Source of the DNA: Bacteroidota bacterium
GTDB lineage: Bacteria > Bacteroidota > Bacteroidia > Chitinophagales > Chitinophagaceae
Direction of reading: 5' to 3'
Length of the DNA: 64,000 bases
Assembly: GCA_030706605.1 (NCBI GenBank)
Contig: JAUZOE010000008.1
Coordinates: 1 to 64,000, forward strand
Below are positions 8,313 to 15,089 of the stretch, piece by piece (positions within the stretch are counted from its first letter, which is position 1; each line of letters starts with the position of its first letter). The notes beneath the pieces are model-generated. The model was given only the letters and a program-made list of their open reading frames with translations, was not told the DNA's origin and ran no database searches. Made by a program: the position numbers and the translations under genes.

Positions 8313-8780
8313 ATGTCAATACACATAGAAATAAAAGATGAACACGTAAAATTAATGACAGATTTTTACGGGGGGCAGCTAAAGGCTATTCGTGAAAAGA
8401 AAAAGGAATTGGATAAAGAAGAAAAGGAAATCGAAAACATAATAAGCCAATTAAATTCGGGGAACAATGAGGCTACCCCCAAAGAACCACTAAAGCTAAC
8501 TACACAAAAATTTTATGGAGGTATGCCTCCCTACAACCCTAAATGGACAATACTTGAAAAAATAAAATATGTTTTAAACGAGAATCATGACACTTTTGGA
8601 AGTGGAATGACAAGCAGGGAAATTATAGACAGAATGTTAGCAATTGACCCAGTGTTAAACGCTGATAAAGTAAAAGCTGCAAAAAATGTTTCGACAGTAT
8701 TAAGCATACACAATGGCAAAGAACTTAAAAGAGATGAATTGTCAAAAGATGGAAGAATAAATGTGTATTCTATAAAATAA
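8313..8780 (+). CDS. Coiled-coil plus winged-helix-like protein, possible transposition accessory
   Basis: A 155-residue cytoplasmic protein. Residues about 5-50 are highly charged and heptad-like (KKKELDKEEKEIENIISQL), suggesting a coiled coil. The C-terminal half (about 75-155) has the alternation of a winged-helix domain, including KWTILEKIKYVLNE, MTSREIIDRML and a final beta hairpin ending in VYSIK. No enzyme motif is visible. It is the first gene inside the left end of the element, ahead of the transposase, so it may be a DNA-binding accessory factor or regulator of transposition. This is inferred from position and fold pattern only. Confidence 0.55.
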   Translation: MSIHIEIKDEHVKLMTDFYGGQLKAIREKKKELDKEEKEIENIISQLNSGNNEATPKEPLKLTTQKFYGGMPPYNPKWTILEKIKYVLNENHDTFGSGMTSREIIDRMLAIDPVLNADKVKAAKNVSTVLSIHNGKELKRDELSKDGRINVYSIK

Positions 8781-8845
8781 AAAAAGCCAAAATACAATGC
8801 TTTGGACGGCAGACTGTACAATGGCTTTAGTTCTTTAAAAAATTT

Positions 8846-8917
8846 GGGGCGGTAGCACAATGGCTAATGCAGGTACCTATCAAGTTCTTTATACGGGTTC
8901 AATCCCCGTCCGCTCCA
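8846..8917 (+). tRNA. tRNA-like gene with anticodon AUC (Asp-type or decoy)
   Basis: A cloverleaf can be drawn over 72 nt. The acceptor is GGGGCGG with CCGCTCC (7 bp, one G-U) and discriminator A at 8917. The D arm is GCA/TGC with loop containing TGG. The T arm is ACGGG-TTCAATC-CCCGT, perfectly paired. The anticodon arm GGTAC-CTATCAA-GTTCT has one U-U mismatch and one G-U pair. The loop gives anticodon AUC, which would read GAU (Asp); bacterial tRNA-Asp normally has GUC and G73. CCA is not encoded. A terminator-like hairpin follows at 8922. It may be a working unusual tRNA, a decoy or a degenerating tRNA carried as cargo. Confidence 0.6.
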
Positions 8918-8921
8918 TTCT

Positions 8922-8951
8922 TTTACTACTGTAAAGGTAGTAAACTTTTTG
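8922..8951 (+). terminator. Terminator after the tRNA-like gene
   Basis: TTTACTAC (8922-8929) pairs with GTAGTAAA (8937-8944) around a 7-nt loop and is followed by CTTTTTG. It starts 5 nt after the tRNA-like discriminator base, which suggests that the tRNA-like unit is transcribed separately from the transposase. Confidence 0.6.
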
Positions 8952-8992
8952 AATGATGCAATAGATCATGTAAAATTTAAACTACTTTTATT

Positions 8993-10156
8993 ATGAATAC
9001 TTACAAGCCAGTAAAGACCTTAACAGATGTGATAAGGCAATTTTCAGACGAAGATAAATGCAGACAATTTTTAGTGCAACAAAGATGGAACGGTTGCCCT
9101 GAATGCCCTTATTGTGGAAGCAATAAATATTATATTATTGAGAATGGCAAACGTTTTAAATGTGGTAATAAAGAATGTTATAAGAAATATAGCGTAACTA
9201 CCGGCTCCGTGTTCCATGCAAGCAATATACCTCTTACAACATGGTTCCCTGCTGTTTACTTAATCACTTCACACAAGAAGGGAATTAGTTCTATACAACT
9301 TGCAAAAGACTTAGGTGTGACACAAAAAACTGGATGGTTTATGCTTCATAGAATTAGGGAGTTTTTAAAAACAAATGGTTCATTGTTATTAAAAAATACC
9401 GTTGAAATTGACGAGGTTTTTATTGGCGGAAAGATGAAGAATATGCAGACATCAAAAAGAAGAGCAATTAGAGAAGTAGGCAAAAACGTAAATAAAACAA
9501 TGGTTATAGGTATGCTTGAAAGAGAGGGTGATTTAAGATTGGTAGTTTCTGGACAGGCAGATAGCCGTGAAAATATTTCTGTAATTCTTGAAAAGAATGT
9601 TGATAAAAGTGCATTCCTAATGACAGATGGAACCAGTGTTTATATGAACCATGCAAGCGATTATGCTGGACACCAATCTGTAAATCACTCTGCACAAGAA
9701 TATGTAAGAAATGGTGTAATTCATACGAATGGTATTGAGGGAGCATTCTCATTGTTTAAAAGGTCGATTATTGGCATTTACCACCAAATTAGTCCTAAAC
9801 ATTTATTTAGGTATTGCAGGGAAACCGAATACAGGTACAACACAAGAGAATTAAAAGATGGAGAAAGATTTGAAATTTCACTTACTAAAATAGCTGGCAG
9901 ATTAACTTATAAAGATTTAATAAAGAAAACAGAACTTTCAGAATTGCCAATGATACGTCCTCAATTACCTGATTTAAGCGTTGGTGCGCAGGGTAAAATG
10001 AGAGCTGTTTATCAAATAAAAAATAATAAGATTGTAGCTAAGTATAGTTCACTAAAAGAGGCTTCGATAATGACTGGTATTATAGCACCTAACATATCAA
10101 AATGTGTGAGAGGGTTAAGAAAATCAACAAAAGGATTTGTGTTTAAATATGCTTAA
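8993..10156 (+). CDS. IS1595/ISXO2-like transposase with C-terminal NUMOD1-like domain
   Basis: A 387-residue DDE-type transposase. A zinc ribbon is formed by C38/C41 and C57/C62. A helix-turn-helix lies near 95-125 (IQLAKDLGVTQKTGWFMLHR). The catalytic core holds D140 (VEIDEVFIGGK), D212 (MTDGTSVY) and the HTNGIEGAFSLFKR block with N246/E249. ISXO2-like enzymes usually end soon after this core, near 300-320 residues. Here residues about 337-387 add a compact module (VYQIKNNKIVAKYSSLKEAS, then NISKCVRG and GFVFKY) that reads like NUMOD1 or intron-endonuclease repeat DNA-binding motifs. The gene lies inside matched inverted repeats, so it is probably the active transposase of the element. Confidence 0.9.
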   Translation: MNTYKPVKTLTDVIRQFSDEDKCRQFLVQQRWNGCPECPYCGSNKYYIIENGKRFKCGNKECYKKYSVTTGSVFHASNIPLTTWFPAVYLITSHKKGISSIQLAKDLGVTQKTGWFMLHRIREFLKTNGSLLLKNTVEIDEVFIGGKMKNMQTSKRRAIREVGKNVNKTMVIGMLEREGDLRLVVSGQADSRENISVILEKNVDKSAFLMTDGTSVYMNHASDYAGHQSVNHSAQEYVRNGVIHTNGIEGAFSLFKRSIIGIYHQISPKHLFRYCRETEYRYNTRELKDGERFEISLTKIAGRLTYKDLIKKTELSELPMIRPQLPDLSVGAQGKMRAVYQIKNNKIVAKYSSLKEASIMTGIIAPNISKCVRGLRKSTKGFVFKYA

Positions 10157-10165
10157 TTTAGCTGT

Positions 10166-10333
10166 ATGACACAGCCTAAAAAAAAATTAAATAAAAAACA
10201 AGATAAAGTCCCAATTAAATACAAAGAAAAATTAGTTGTAAATGGAACCTTTGAAGAATTAATGGGAGCATTAGTTTCTACTAAAGTTATAAAAAAGAAC
10301 AAAGAAGAAAATAAGGAAAAGAAGTATCATTAA
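10166..10333 (+). CDS. Small basic protein downstream of the transposase
   Basis: A 55-residue ORF from ATG at 10166 to TAA at 10331-10333, starting 9 bp after the transposase stop. It is Lys-rich at both ends and has a central NGTFEELMGALVST stretch that reads as a short amphipathic helix. No function is recognised. Tight spacing to the transposase suggests co-transcription and a link to the element rather than independent cargo. The next ORF starts 6 bp further on. Confidence 0.5.
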   Translation: MTQPKKKLNKKQDKVPIKYKEKLVVNGTFEELMGALVSTKVIKKNKEENKEKKYH

Positions 10334-10339
10334 TAATCA

Positions 10340-10642
10340 ATGAAATTTACTAAAAAAATATTAATACTAATAGGTGCTTTGATGGTGATACTAATCATTA
10401 CAAATCCATCTTACAGCAGTTTTAAAAATTATACAAAAGATTTCGCCCTTCTAAATGTTCATACTAATACAAGAACCGCTTTTAATGGATTTATATTTTC
10501 TGTTTACTTGGAAGATATTGCGAAAGTTGGTGAGGATAATAATATCCATATAACAACAGTAAAATACTTAGGTATTTTATCTAACTTTTTTGAATTGTCA
10601 AGAAGCAGAAAAAATGTAAAAGACCTCTATATTAAATGGTAA
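10340..10642 (+). CDS. Small membrane-anchored protein of unknown function
   Basis: A 100-residue ORF with one N-terminal hydrophobic segment (ILILIGALMVILIIT, about residues 7-21) and a polar C-terminal portion outside or in the periplasm. It starts 6 bp after the 55-residue ORF, so translation is probably coupled. No family motif is seen. It could be a cargo toxin-like or surface-exposed small protein, but nothing in the sequence decides this. Confidence 0.5.
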   Translation: MKFTKKILILIGALMVILIITNPSYSSFKNYTKDFALLNVHTNTRTAFNGFIFSVYLEDIAKVGEDNNIHITTVKYLGILSNFFELSRSRKNVKDLYIKW

Positions 10643-10719
10643 TATTTACAGTACATAGATTCCGTTATTACTAAGTTTTTCTTCTTTCATTAAATACAAA
10701 TTTAGCTAACAAATTTTAT

Positions 10720-11256
10720 TCATTTTTTATTATTAATATGATAGTATATTAAATCAGAAATACCCCAAATCAATAAACTGGCAGATATAAATGAGTAAGC
10801 AAATTTATAAGGTATCAAAAATATTATTCTAATAAATGGATTAAATAAAATAGCATAAAACAAAAATGCGCGTGCGTAAGCTTTTTCCCCTTTGCTTATT
10901 TTAAGAAAAGCTAAAAAAGAAAATACTAAAAATGTGATACTTCTTATGCCCCAAGAAGGAATAGCCGGTATAAATAGTAGAATAAATAAAGACATCCCCA
11001 TTTTAACCCACACCGTGAAAGACTTATCTCCTTTTGTAAAATCCTCTTTAGTAATATTTAAACAGTAGCATATTATCAATAACACTGCTACTGGTAGTAC
11101 CGCAAATTTGGATATGGCAAACGCAATTTTAGAGATTACGGTATTTTGAAAATCATCAGATGTAAAAAACGTAAAATATACAAATAAAGGAACCCCGATG
11201 ACTACTATTACTATCAGTAATATTGAAGTAATATCCTCTGTATATTTTTTTCTCAT
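10720..11256 (-). CDS. Multi-pass membrane protein of unknown function
   Basis: A 178-residue protein with five or six hydrophobic segments and a short charged N-terminus (MRKKYTEDITS). There are no recognisable catalytic or transport motifs. It is the only sizeable minus-strand gene in the element and converges with the 100-residue ORF. Codon use is as AT-rich as the rest of the cargo. It is a cargo gene of unknown role. Confidence 0.55.
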   Translation of the reverse strand: MRKKYTEDITSILLIVIVVIGVPLFVYFTFFTSDDFQNTVISKIAFAISKFAVLPVAVLLIICYCLNITKEDFTKGDKSFTVWVKMGMSLFILLFIPAIPSWGIRSITFLVFSFLAFLKISKGEKAYARAFLFYAILFNPFIRIIFLIPYKFAYSFISASLLIWGISDLIYYHINNKK

Positions 11257-11380
11257 AATTTTAAAAAAAAGCGTGTGACTGACTACCAGAAATGGCTAAA
11301 CTTTAATTATATATTGTTTCAATAAAAATAACAAAAAATAAATCATGCGATAATTATTACTTTCATTGAAAATAAATATT

Positions 11381-11817
11381 ATGGTAGTTTTAAAAATTGA
11401 TTCTAAAATAAGTAACTGGAAACAGTCGAATAATAAAATAAAAGGGCATTTGACAGAAAGTGATGAGCCCGGATTCCAGTTAAATATTCATCACCCTATT
11501 TATAAATCAGTTTTAAAAATGGATAACGTCATTATCTAAAAATGGATAACGTCATTATCATTACTAATAGAGATAGTGATTTTACATTAGAATTTAATAT
11601 AGATACAATAATTCAGTTCAATATTGAAGGACTTCGACCAACTACTAAAGAATTATATGATGCTTATTTAAAAGCAAAAGATAATGAAGATGAAGTTATT
11701 TGGGAAGAATTAAAAGAAAAAAGGATATTAATTGCCAGACCTAAAGATAGGCGATCTTTTAATCATCTTGAACTGATTTTAGAAAATTTGATTCAAATTA
11801 CATACCCTTTAAATTAA
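11381..11817 (+). pseudogene. Cargo gene broken by a 23-bp tandem duplication
   Basis: An ATG at 11381 opens a 52-codon frame that stops at 11537-11539. A second frame of 91 codons starts at 11542 and runs to 11817. The break coincides with a perfect 23-bp direct duplication (11514-11536 and 11537-11559). Removing one copy joins both frames into one 137-residue protein. The joined product is acidic with a hydrophobic-polar alternation and no recognised domain. The second half still has an ATG and could be translated alone. The intact ancestor may have resembled the small immunity-like or regulatory proteins near it, but no family is assigned. Confidence 0.7.
11514..11559 (+). repeat. Two perfect tandem copies of a 23-bp unit
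   Basis: Each copy begins TAAAAATGG and ends CATTATC. Because 23 is not a multiple of three, the duplication shifts the frame and puts TAA in phase at 11537-11539. It explains the broken gene and could revert by slippage or recombination. Confidence 0.85.
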
Positions 11818-11971
11818 TCAAACAGTTATAGCTAAATTCATATTTTGAAGATTTTACATGATTATCTTTAGTGCTACACAACAAAATCATTATTCCCTTA
11901 TTTTCAAATAATGATTTTTCTTTTTTAGTTTCAACAATTTTAATGTCTTTACTTTTGGTTTTATTTTTCAT
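11798..11971 (-). CDS. Possible 57-residue lysine-rich peptide
   Basis: A minus-strand ORF from ATG at 11971-11969. Its N-terminus (MKNKTKSKDIKIVETKKEK) resembles that of another short minus-strand ORF at 12256-12378. It starts 17 bp before the divergent plus-strand gene at 11989. It overlaps the end of the broken gene by 20 bp. AT-rich DNA produces such frames by chance, so it is reported only because of the paired arrangement. Confidence 0.25.
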   Translation of the reverse strand: MKNKTKSKDIKIVETKKEKSLFENKGIMILLCSTKDNHVKSSKYEFSYNCLINLKGM

Positions 11972-11988
11972 AACAATATTTTTATTAA

Positions 11989-12276
11989 ATGAACATATTA
12001 TTTGACGTAGAGCCATTTGATACACCGAAAGCCAACCTTAAACTATTAGATGTATTCTTTCACATAAAAAGTAAAATAATTCAATCTTTATTACCTATAA
12101 AAGAAAAAATAATACTATGCGATGGCTCCTTGATAATCATATTCACTCCATCATCTATTGGCATAGATCATATCAATATAGATAATACCCTTTCAAAAGA
12201 AATATATCAACTAATTGGAGAGAATATTGATTTTTCACAAATAGCTAAAGATTTATTAACTTTCGATAGCAACTGA
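11989..12276 (+). CDS. Hypothetical cargo protein, 95 residues
   Basis: A short protein starting MNILFDVEPFDTPKANLK with alternating hydrophobic segments (KIILCDGSLIIIFTP) and a helical C-terminal part. There is no signal peptide and no recognised motif. It lies in line with the other plus-strand small genes of the cargo section. Its size and lack of enzymatic motifs are compatible with an immunity or antitoxin-like protein, but no toxin partner is visible. Confidence 0.45.
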   Translation: MNILFDVEPFDTPKANLKLLDVFFHIKSKIIQSLLPIKEKIILCDGSLIIIFTPSSIGIDHINIDNTLSKEIYQLIGENIDFSQIAKDLLTFDSN

Positions 12277-12378
12277 TCTTAATAAGGCTTCTCTTATAAT
12301 TTTCATTTCTTTTACAAAATGAAGTTTTCTTTTTTTGTGGGTTATATTGTGTTTTTTATTTTTTGTTTTATTATTCAT
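12256..12378 (-). CDS. Possible 40-residue lysine-rich peptide
   Basis: A minus-strand ORF with N-terminus MNNKTKNKKHNITHKKRK, similar in the first residues to the ORF at 11798-11971. It lies divergent to, and 23 bp from, the plus-strand gene at 12402, and overlaps the 3' end of the gene at 11989 by 21 bp. The matching position of the two short ORFs relative to plus-strand genes is the only argument for reality. Confidence 0.2.
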   Translation of the reverse strand: MNNKTKNKKHNITHKKRKLHFVKEMKIIREALLRSVAIES

Positions 12379-12401
12379 AAATATACTTTTTAAATATTAA
12401 A

Positions 12402-12824
12402 ATGGAATTCAGATATATTGAAGCAAACCGAAGTATGCGAATGTTTACACCTATAAATTTGCATAGCGTAAATTTTGATTTTAAACATCTTTTTTCATAT
12501 TCCCTTGACTTTATTCCTGCACTCGAAGAAAAAGAAAACGAACTTATTTTAGAGCTAGTATGGAACTATAAAATAATTCACGCAAATGAAGAAATTTATG
12601 ATTACAATCATTTAACTGAATATGAAATAACGGATAAAATAAATGCACCTTTAGTTGAGGATTTAAAACACATTATTAATCAATCATACTCAAAAATGTC
12701 ACTTGAATTTCAAAATAGACCTGATGAATTTAAGTCTTTAAATGAAATTGGTGATTTACCAGCTAATACCATTTCATCCACTCTTTACCAGTTACAGAAA
12801 ATCCTCCTTCCATTACACGGGTAG
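12402..12824 (+). CDS. Hypothetical cargo protein, 140 residues
   Basis: A cytoplasmic-looking acidic protein (MEFRYIEANRSMRMFTPINL...) with a central segment rich in Glu and aromatic residues (ELILELVWNYKIIHANEEIY) and a helical C-terminus. No motif is recognised. The last 62 bp overlap an opposing 69-codon frame on the minus strand (12763-12972); the plus frame is preferred because it is longer and in line with its neighbours. It is the last gene before the right-end terminator of the element. Confidence 0.45.
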   Translation: MEFRYIEANRSMRMFTPINLHSVNFDFKHLFSYSLDFIPALEEKENELILELVWNYKIIHANEEIYDYNHLTEYEITDKINAPLVEDLKHIINQSYSKMSLEFQNRPDEFKSLNEIGDLPANTISSTLYQLQKILLPLHG

Positions 12825-12956
12825 TAGAGGTTGCTATAATATTTTTTCCATCTAATAATATATTAATAGATGATTTATTGCCCTTTTTATTTATAGCAAC
12901 TTGGCATTTAGTTAATTTACCATTTTTTTGGTTTTCTATAAGTCTATTTTTCAAAA

Positions 12957-13026
12957 TAAAAAACCTCAACAAGATACCGTTTATAATAAAATATTTCTAC
13001 GGAGTACCTTGTTGAGGTTTTGTTTT
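12957..13026. terminator. Terminator near the right end of the element
   Basis: AAACCTCAACAAG (12961-12973) pairs with CTTGTTGAGGTTT (13008-13020) around a 34-nt AT-rich loop, with T-rich flanks on both outer sides so it can act in both directions. It ends about 20 bp inside the right inverted repeat and insulates the cargo from the host gene at 13154. Confidence 0.7.
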
Positions 13027-13044
13027 TAATTATATACAATTAGT

Positions 13045-13069
13045 TTGTCCCTAACTGTATATAATATCC
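13045..13069 (-). repeat. Right terminal inverted repeat
   Basis: Read on the minus strand it starts GGATAT and ends AGGGACAA, matching the left end at 8097-8123 with a 2-bp gap. It is followed on the plus strand by the second AAAAAATG copy. Confidence 0.8.
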
Positions 13070-13077
13070 AAAAAATG
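13070..13077 (+). repeat. Right target-site duplication
   Basis: AAAAAATG, identical to 8089-8096. The final TG also belongs to the right arm of the split terminator (13076-13089). Confidence 0.8.
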
Positions 13078-13141
13078 CAGGGCTTTTTTATAATCCGGTA
13101 ATTTAACTTTTATAGTGCCAACTCATTATGAAGGTTAGTAT

Positions 13142-13149
13142 TACTTTTG
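13142..13149 (+). promoter_or_regulatory. -7 promoter element just before a GTG start
   Basis: TACTTTTG matches TAnnTTTG and ends only 4 bp before the GTG at 13154. Transcription from it would begin at or next to the start codon, giving a leaderless or nearly leaderless message. Confidence 0.4.
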
Positions 13150-13153
13150 CAAC

Positions 13154-14986
13154 GTGAAAAAATATACCGGCTACATTTTTTATTTTTTATACTGGCTTTT
13201 GTTTTTTGTTGCTGCTAAAGCATTATTCCTCCTCTATCATTATCCACTTTCCAAAACATTAAGCATATCAGAAATTGCAAAGGTTTTTTTATATGGACTA
13301 AGGATGGATATTTCTTTCACAAGCTACATTTGTGTCTTCCCTTTTTTTCTTTTCCTTGTCAAATCAGTAGTTCCCAATATTCGCATTAATAAAATTATCC
13401 GCATTTACACTCAGTTTCTAGTAATATTAATTTCATTTTTAGTAACTGCTGATCTTGAATTATACTCTGCATGGGGTTTTAGAATGGATACTACCCCTTT
13501 GCAATATTTTAAAACACCGAAAGAAATGGGTGCTACCATTTCTACAGCTCCTGTCTTTGTTTTATTGCTCATTTTTATTTTAATAGTAGTACTTTTTGTT
13601 TTTAGCTATAAAAGATTTTTTGATCCTTATATTGAAAAAAATCAAAAGCGTTTTAAAATAGCAGATGTGTTTTTTTCTGCTTTCCTTCTTGTATTTCTTT
13701 TTATCCCGATTCGGGGAGGAATTCAAAAAATACCGATGAATGTCAGTGATGCCTATTTTTCTGAAAAAATATTTGCAGATCATGCTGCCATTAATTTGCC
13801 GTGGAATATTATGTTTTCTATTTTGAACAGGAACGATACACAAAATCCGTTTGAATATTTTTCATCTGAAAAATCAGAAAAACTAGTTGATTATTTATAC
13901 AACACAGGCCCCAAAAGAATTCCTTCGATATTATCTGTTAACAAACCAAACATTATCTTCATTATTTTAGAAAGTTTTACTGCCAAATGGATCGGCTGCC
14001 TTGGCGGTGTTCCACATGTTACACCAAATCTCGACAGTATCGCAGCGAATGGATTATTGTTTACTAATATTTATGCTTCCGGTGACAGAAGTGAGAAAGG
14101 TCAGGTGGCCGTTCTAAGCGGATATCCTAACCAGGCAATCACTTCAATCATTAAGACACCAACAAAAACCCGGCAACTTTCTTCAATAAACCAGGCACTT
14201 GAAAAGATTGGTTACCTCTCCAGTTATACTTACGGTGGCGAGTTGGAATTCGCGAATATTAAATCTTATCTCATTAATATTAAAATGGATCAGTTGATTG
14301 ATAAATATTCATTTCCTGTATCTGAAAGAACTACCTCATGGGGCGTACATGATCAATATGTTTTCAATCGTTTTTATAATGATATTCAAAAAGAAAAGCA
14401 GCCATTCTTTGCAACGATGTTTACACTTAGTAGTCATGAGCCATACGACGTACCAATGAAACCCGTTTTTAAAGGTAAAGATGAAACTACTCTTTTTAAA
14501 AATTCAGTTTATTACACAGATAGTGTAATTGGTAATTTTATGGCTAAACTTAAAAAAGATTCTTTGTGGAAAAATACCCTGGTGGTTTTTGTTGCCGATC
14601 ATGGGCATCCACTTCCCGGGCATGATCCCAATGACAGGCCTTCAAAATTTCATATTCCGTTGATTTTTTCAGGTGGAGCATTGAAGTTAAAAGGTGTCAT
14701 CAATAATATTGGTTCGCAAACAGATATTGTTACCACCCTTTTAGATCAACTTAATCTGCCCGCAAATAATTTTAAATGGGGGAAAGACTTGTTAGATTCT
14801 TCTGCACGACAATTTGCATTTTATTCTTTCAATAATGGGTTTGGTTTTGTAACTCCCAAAGGAACTGAGACAATAGATAATGTTTCTAAAAAAACTATTT
14901 ACAAAGATTCGGCTTACGATACTTCCGATATCAAATACGGTAAAGCTTATATGCAGTTTTCTTACCAGGATTTTTTAAACAGGTAG
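13154..14986 (+). CDS. LTA-synthase-family sulfatase-fold membrane protein
   Basis: A 610-residue protein starting at GTG. About five transmembrane segments fill the first 190 residues and a sulfatase/alkaline-phosphatase-fold domain follows. Key sites are the metal-binding Glu in NIIFIILESFTAKW, the probable nucleophile in GDRSEKGQVAVLSGYP, and VADHGHPLPGHDP with Asp and His metal ligands. The family transfers phosphoglycerol or phosphoethanolamine to envelope glycans and lipids, acting outside the cytoplasmic membrane. Gram-negative Bacteroidota lack lipoteichoic acid, so lipid or glycan head-group modification is more likely. Before the upstream insertion it would have been next to the DUF6263-like gene. 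Confidence 0.85.
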   Translation: MKKYTGYIFYFLYWLLFFVAAKALFLLYHYPLSKTLSISEIAKVFLYGLRMDISFTSYICVFPFFLFLVKSVVPNIRINKIIRIYTQFLVILISFLVTADLELYSAWGFRMDTTPLQYFKTPKEMGATISTAPVFVLLLIFILIVVLFVFSYKRFFDPYIEKNQKRFKIADVFFSAFLLVFLFIPIRGGIQKIPMNVSDAYFSEKIFADHAAINLPWNIMFSILNRNDTQNPFEYFSSEKSEKLVDYLYNTGPKRIPSILSVNKPNIIFIILESFTAKWIGCLGGVPHVTPNLDSIAANGLLFTNIYASGDRSEKGQVAVLSGYPNQAITSIIKTPTKTRQLSSINQALEKIGYLSSYTYGGELEFANIKSYLINIKMDQLIDKYSFPVSERTTSWGVHDQYVFNRFYNDIQKEKQPFFATMFTLSSHEPYDVPMKPVFKGKDETTLFKNSVYYTDSVIGNFMAKLKKDSLWKNTLVVFVADHGHPLPGHDPNDRPSKFHIPLIFSGGALKLKGVINNIGSQTDIVTTLLDQLNLPANNFKWGKDLLDSSARQFAFYSFNNGFGFVTPKGTETIDNVSKKTIYKDSAYDTSDIKYGKAYMQFSYQDFLNR

Positions 14987-14998
14987 CTACCTGTTTTT
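14977..14998 (+). terminator. Terminator containing the stop codon
   Basis: AACAGGTAG and CTACCTGTT form a perfect palindrome followed by TTTT. The TAG stop of the sulfatase-fold gene (14984-14986) lies inside the left arm, so the gene and its terminator overlap. Confidence 0.7.
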
Positions 14999-15089
14999 TG
15001 AAACGGCCGGTAAATAAAATGATACTTACTATACAAAGTTAGATAGTTCATATCCCTATAAATCAAAAAAAATGATTAAAAACGAATGG

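Larger units (their letters stand above)
8097..13069. mobile_element. IS1595-family transposon with passenger genes (4,973 bp)
   Basis: The ends are imperfect inverted repeats: 8097-8123 and the complement of 13045-13069 both begin GGATAT, share TATATA, and end AGGGACAA, differing by a 2-bp indel and about four substitutions. They are flanked by the direct repeat AAAAAATG. Contents in order: terminator hairpin, winged-helix gene, tRNA-like gene with terminator, IS1595/ISXO2-like transposase, 55-residue basic protein, small membrane proteins, a frameshifted gene, several AT-rich small ORFs, and a terminator near the right end. Family members with passenger genes are known; this cargo is not one I recognise. 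The element looks mobile or recently mobile because repeats and terminator arms are still well matched. Confidence 0.85.

Noticed and set aside
10157-10190. AGCTGTATGACACAGCC after the transposase as a possible IS right end
   Set aside because: No matching inverted copy lies upstream of 8993, whereas clear TIRs are found at 8097 and 13069.
12763-12972. A 69-codon minus-strand frame at the right end of the element
   Set aside because: Overlaps the 3' end of the 140-residue gene, runs into the terminator stem and shows no recognised motif. It cannot be excluded as a remnant but was not called.
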